DNA of 64,000 nucleotides from positions 1,426,001-1,490,000 of the forward strand of contig NZ_AP012333.1 in assembly GCF_001042675.1 (NCBI RefSeq), written 5' to 3'. How positions within the stretch are numbered: position 1 is the first letter of the stretch; each line of letters starts with the position of its first letter. The stretch is from Parascardovia denticolens DSM 10105 = JCM 12538 (GTDB lineage Bacteria > Actinomycetota > Actinomycetes > Actinomycetales > Bifidobacteriaceae). The position numbers were made by a program, and so were the translations under genes. Positions 61,642 through 64,000 of the stretch are shown here, one piece after another. Below the pieces are notes generated by a model. It made no database searches. It had not been told where the DNA came from and was given only the letters and a program-made list of their open reading frames with translations.

Positions 61642-64000
61642 TTAGTCCTCGTTCCTTTGATGCCTTCGGATCCTTTGATTCCTTTGGGCCCTTTGGCCCC
61701 CTTGATTCCTTCGTCTGCGCGAGTCGTCCCTCTCCCGCTCCTGCATGACGGTGGGGATGAAGCCGGAACAGGCAGGACAAATGTCCTGATGACCAGGGTC
61801 CCCGCCCCGGTAGGAGCAGTAGGTCAGATGCCTGCTGCGGGGAGGATGGTTGGACAGGTCCAGCTTATCGGCCAGATCAAGGCTGGCGGCGTAGAAGACC
61901 CGCCCGATCATGGCCAAGGCCCAGGTGGTCGCCGGCCCGTGGATCTCATCGGCGCTCATCGACTGGTCAGCCAGGATCCGCTTCCATTCCTCCTGCCTCG
62001 TCCCATCGGGCCGGGGCAGGCGGGACAGGTCGGGCAAGGCCTCTTCCCCATAAAGGATGCTCCCCCAGTTCTTGTAATAGGGCCGGGGCAGGAGGGCTCC
62101 CTTGGAGGCCGGCCCATGGGCGATGGCCCCGTCTTCGAAGATCGCCGGCTGGTAAGTCAACTCAGGATAGAAGGAGGAGGCGTGGCGGGTGGCGTCCAGG
62201 TCGATGCTTCCGTCCTCTTTCAGGACCTCATGACCTCGGCAGGCGGGCAGGGGGGACAGGGCCAGGGGGAAGAGGTCGGCCTGGGCCAAAGGCAGGGCGG
62301 ACGAAAGGAGGGCCGACCTGTCTTCATCGCTGCGACCTTGGGCCTTCCGGACCAGGTCCTTTTCATTCAGGCTTTTCTGGGGATTCCGGTCTTCAAAGAC
62401 CAGACCCAGTTGGTAGCAGATGAGCTGGAGGTCGTTGAAGGTGTCTTTGGAGACCAGGGAATGACCGGTCTTGTAATCGATGATGCGGACCACCTTCCGC
62501 TCCAAAGGGCCGGCTGGTCCATCCTCCGCCACCAAACGGGTCTCCAGCCGGTCGATGCTCCCCTTCAGGCAGATCACGGTCTGGTAGAAAGTCTCCATGA
62601 GGGCTTCTTCGTAGGGGACCCCGTCAACCGAGTTCCGACGGGCGAAGGGGAAGCCTCCGACCAAGGCGTCCAGCAGATGGAGGAAGGTCCGCCGGCTGAC
62701 CGGGGTCAGCTGTGGACCGCCGTCGACGTCCGGAATCCGGTTATAGGCATAGCGGATGTCTTCCATGGTGAAATGGGCGGTGAAGGTCCTTTCCGTCTCC
62801 GTCTCCAGCAGCTTGCCGATCCGGGGTTGGAAGCCGTCATGGTCCCGGGCGTAAGAGCTCAGCTGGGATTCCAGGAAGTAGAAGGCCATCCTTTGCAGGA
62901 GGGTCCGGGTTCCGGCGTCATTGGATAATGCCCGGTAGACCTCTTCGGTGACGTGGGTGTCGTCGATTTCGGCCTTCTCCTCTTGGTAGATGGCCATAAG
63001 CCGATTGGTCAGCTGGGTCAGGATCTCCTCTTGCCCGCCGACGGCCGCCTGCCGGTATTCCTGGCCATAGTCCTTATCCAGACCTTGCTCGGTGGCGATC
63101 TGAGCGACTTTATGGATGAGGGTCCCGTAGGAAGTGGCCACCGACGAGTCGGAAGGCCCGTGCATCTTGCGGTCCAGCAAATAGCAGACCGGGCAGGACC
63201 AAGCGGAATCCACGGCAGATGGGGACAGATAGACGGTACGGGGTTCGTTCGCGACTTCCTCCCCGGCCATCTGGGAGGGCCCTCCCCCGCTTGCATCGGA
63301 CGGACCCGGGGCCTGGAGGAGCTCCTCCTCCTGCGGCTCCTGATCATCCTGGTAGTAGAAAGACCAGGAGGAGGGGTCGGCCTCTTCTTCGTCAGCCAAA
63401 AGGGCCATGGCCTGGGCCGCGTCCGTCAGTCCCTGGTCCTGGGCGACGGCTGGGATGGCGCTGTCTTCGCCGTTGGAATCGGAATCGGCTTCATAGGCGC
63501 GGGCCAACCGATAGGCCATCCGGCTGCGGGCCTGCAAGAGGATTTCATGGGGGCTGACCGGCTCCTGATCCGAGGAAAGCCCTTCCCCGCCACGGCGGCC
63601 TTCCTCCTGTCCGGTCCCTCCTTCCGGCGATGCCGGGGACTCCAGACCGACCTTCCCCGGCAGGAAGACGGAGAAGAAATCGGACGGCCCTTCGTCCTCG
63701 CTTTTGATCGCCGTCAGGAAAACCTCTTTCCTGGCCCGGGTCACGGCGAGCAGAAAACTCTTCTTCTCGTTCTGCAGGAGGTCGAGCATGTGGGTGGAAT
63801 AGCGGTCCTGGGGGTCGAGGATCTTCCCCTGGAACATGACGTCGGCCAGATCGTCGGCGGCGAAAAGCTGGTCGCGCAAGGCCAGGTTCGGCCAAATCCC
63901 GTCCTGGACCCGGGGCAGGAAGACATAATCCCAATGTCCTCCGGCCGCCCCGGCAGGGGTGAGCAGGGTGACGGCGTTGTTCACCGGGGCCTTCCTGGCC
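61642..64000 (-). CDS. UvrD-family helicase/nuclease subunit (AdnA-like), partial at right edge
   Basis: The C-terminal 786 or so residues of a protein whose start lies outside the window; a GTG at 63984 is only an internal codon. The visible part starts at helicase motif V-VI (VTLLTPAGAAGGHWDYVFLP; LLAVTRARKEV), then has a RecB-like nuclease with VVRIIDYKTG. Four cysteines fit an iron-sulfur staple: one set in SAWSCPVCYLL and another in YCSYRGG...ICPACSG near the C-terminus. It is operonic with the helicase-nuclease downstream, as in actinobacterial AdnAB. Low-complexity acidic inserts are present around 63300-63600. Confidence 0.88.
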   Translation of the reverse strand, partial: ARKAPVNNAVTLLTPAGAAGGHWDYVFLPRVQDGIWPNLALRDQLFAADDLADVMFQGKILDPQDRYSTHMLDLLQNEKKSFLLAVTRARKEVFLTAIKSEDEGPSDFFSVFLPGKVGLESPASPEGGTGQEEGRRGGEGLSSDQEPVSPHEILLQARSRMAYRLARAYEADSDSNGEDSAIPAVAQDQGLTDAAQAMALLADEEEADPSSWSFYYQDDQEPQEEELLQAPGPSDASGGGPSQMAGEEVANEPRTVYLSPSAVDSAWSCPVCYLLDRKMHGPSDSSVATSYGTLIHKVAQIATEQGLDKDYGQEYRQAAVGGQEEILTQLTNRLMAIYQEEKAEIDDTHVTEEVYRALSNDAGTRTLLQRMAFYFLESQLSSYARDHDGFQPRIGKLLETETERTFTAHFTMEDIRYAYNRIPDVDGGPQLTPVSRRTFLHLLDALVGGFPFARRNSVDGVPYEEALMETFYQTVICLKGSIDRLETRLVAEDGPAGPLERKVVRIIDYKTGHSLVSKDTFNDLQLICYQLGLVFEDRNPQKSLNEKDLVRKAQGRSDEDRSALLSSALPLAQADLFPLALSPLPACRGHEVLKEDGSIDLDATRHASSFYPELTYQPAIFEDGAIAHGPASKGALLPRPYYKNWGSILYGEEALPDLSRLPRPDGTRQEEWKRILADQSMSADEIHGPATTWALAMIGRVFYAASLDLADKLDLSNHPPRSRHLTYCSYRGGDPGHQDICPACSGFIPTVMQERERDDSRRRRNQGGQRAQRNQRIRRHQRNED

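Noticed and set aside
60403-62928. 841-codon plus-strand ORF opposite the helicase genes
   Set aside because: Antisense to conserved helicase motifs; no ribosome site or recognisable domain.

Overview
The window looks like the chromosome of a Bifidobacteriaceae-type actinobacterium (Bifidobacterium or a close relative). The basis is high GC in most of it, the tiny ribosomal protein bS22, a translational ileS T-box of the actinobacterial type, an AdnAB-like helicase-nuclease pair, RNase J, a Ppm1-type mannosyltransferase, and a galT-galK set with its own DeoR regulator. No rRNA, tRNA, CRISPR array, phage or transposase gene was seen.

Region 1 (1-6.2 kb, minus strand) is much more AT-rich than the rest and reads as one operon running off the left edge. 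A clear sigma70-type promoter is followed by a 66-residue peptide gene with a strong RBS, a group IV PLP decarboxylase (frameshifted), a cystathionine gamma-synthase-like PLP enzyme, and two halves of a heterodimeric ABC exporter whose nucleotide sites are degenerate in a complementary way. I know of no named pathway with this gene set. It is the best candidate here for an undescribed peptide or amino-acid-derived product system, and it looks horizontally acquired.

Region 2 (6.2-30 kb) is core genome: RNase HI, rpiA, fetAB (fetA frameshifted), bS22, a membrane-anchored protein, radA, a second anchored protein, mutY, a TrmL-type methyltransferase, an ACT protein with its UPF0210 partner, two tandem amidohydrolases, galK and galT with DeoR, ppm1, a Crp/Fnr regulator, a class A PBP, a patatin and murI. 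Cell-wall genes cluster between 25.6 and 29.7 kb.

Region 3 (29.8-46 kb) holds a DUF488 protein, a sugar:cation (GPH) transporter broken by two homopolymer indels, a 750-bp gene-free stretch full of repeats, ileS with its T-box facing brnQ, a 1039-residue membrane protein with duplicated N-terminal domains, a DUF2130 protein, an anchored protein and an arylsulfotransferase-like protein.

Region 4 (46-64 kb, all minus strand) holds def, glmM, pepN, rnj, an MFS transporter, a GNAT, an aldo/keto reductase and the adnB/adnA-like pair, the latter running off the right edge.

Cross-cutting patterns: a long inverted-repeat family (8.05 kb and 32.25 kb) sits in convergent intergenic gaps; several genes have a -10 box 6-8 nt before the start codon, as in leaderless transcripts; and four single-base frameshifts, three at mononucleotide runs, suggest assembly errors in at least part of the sequence.
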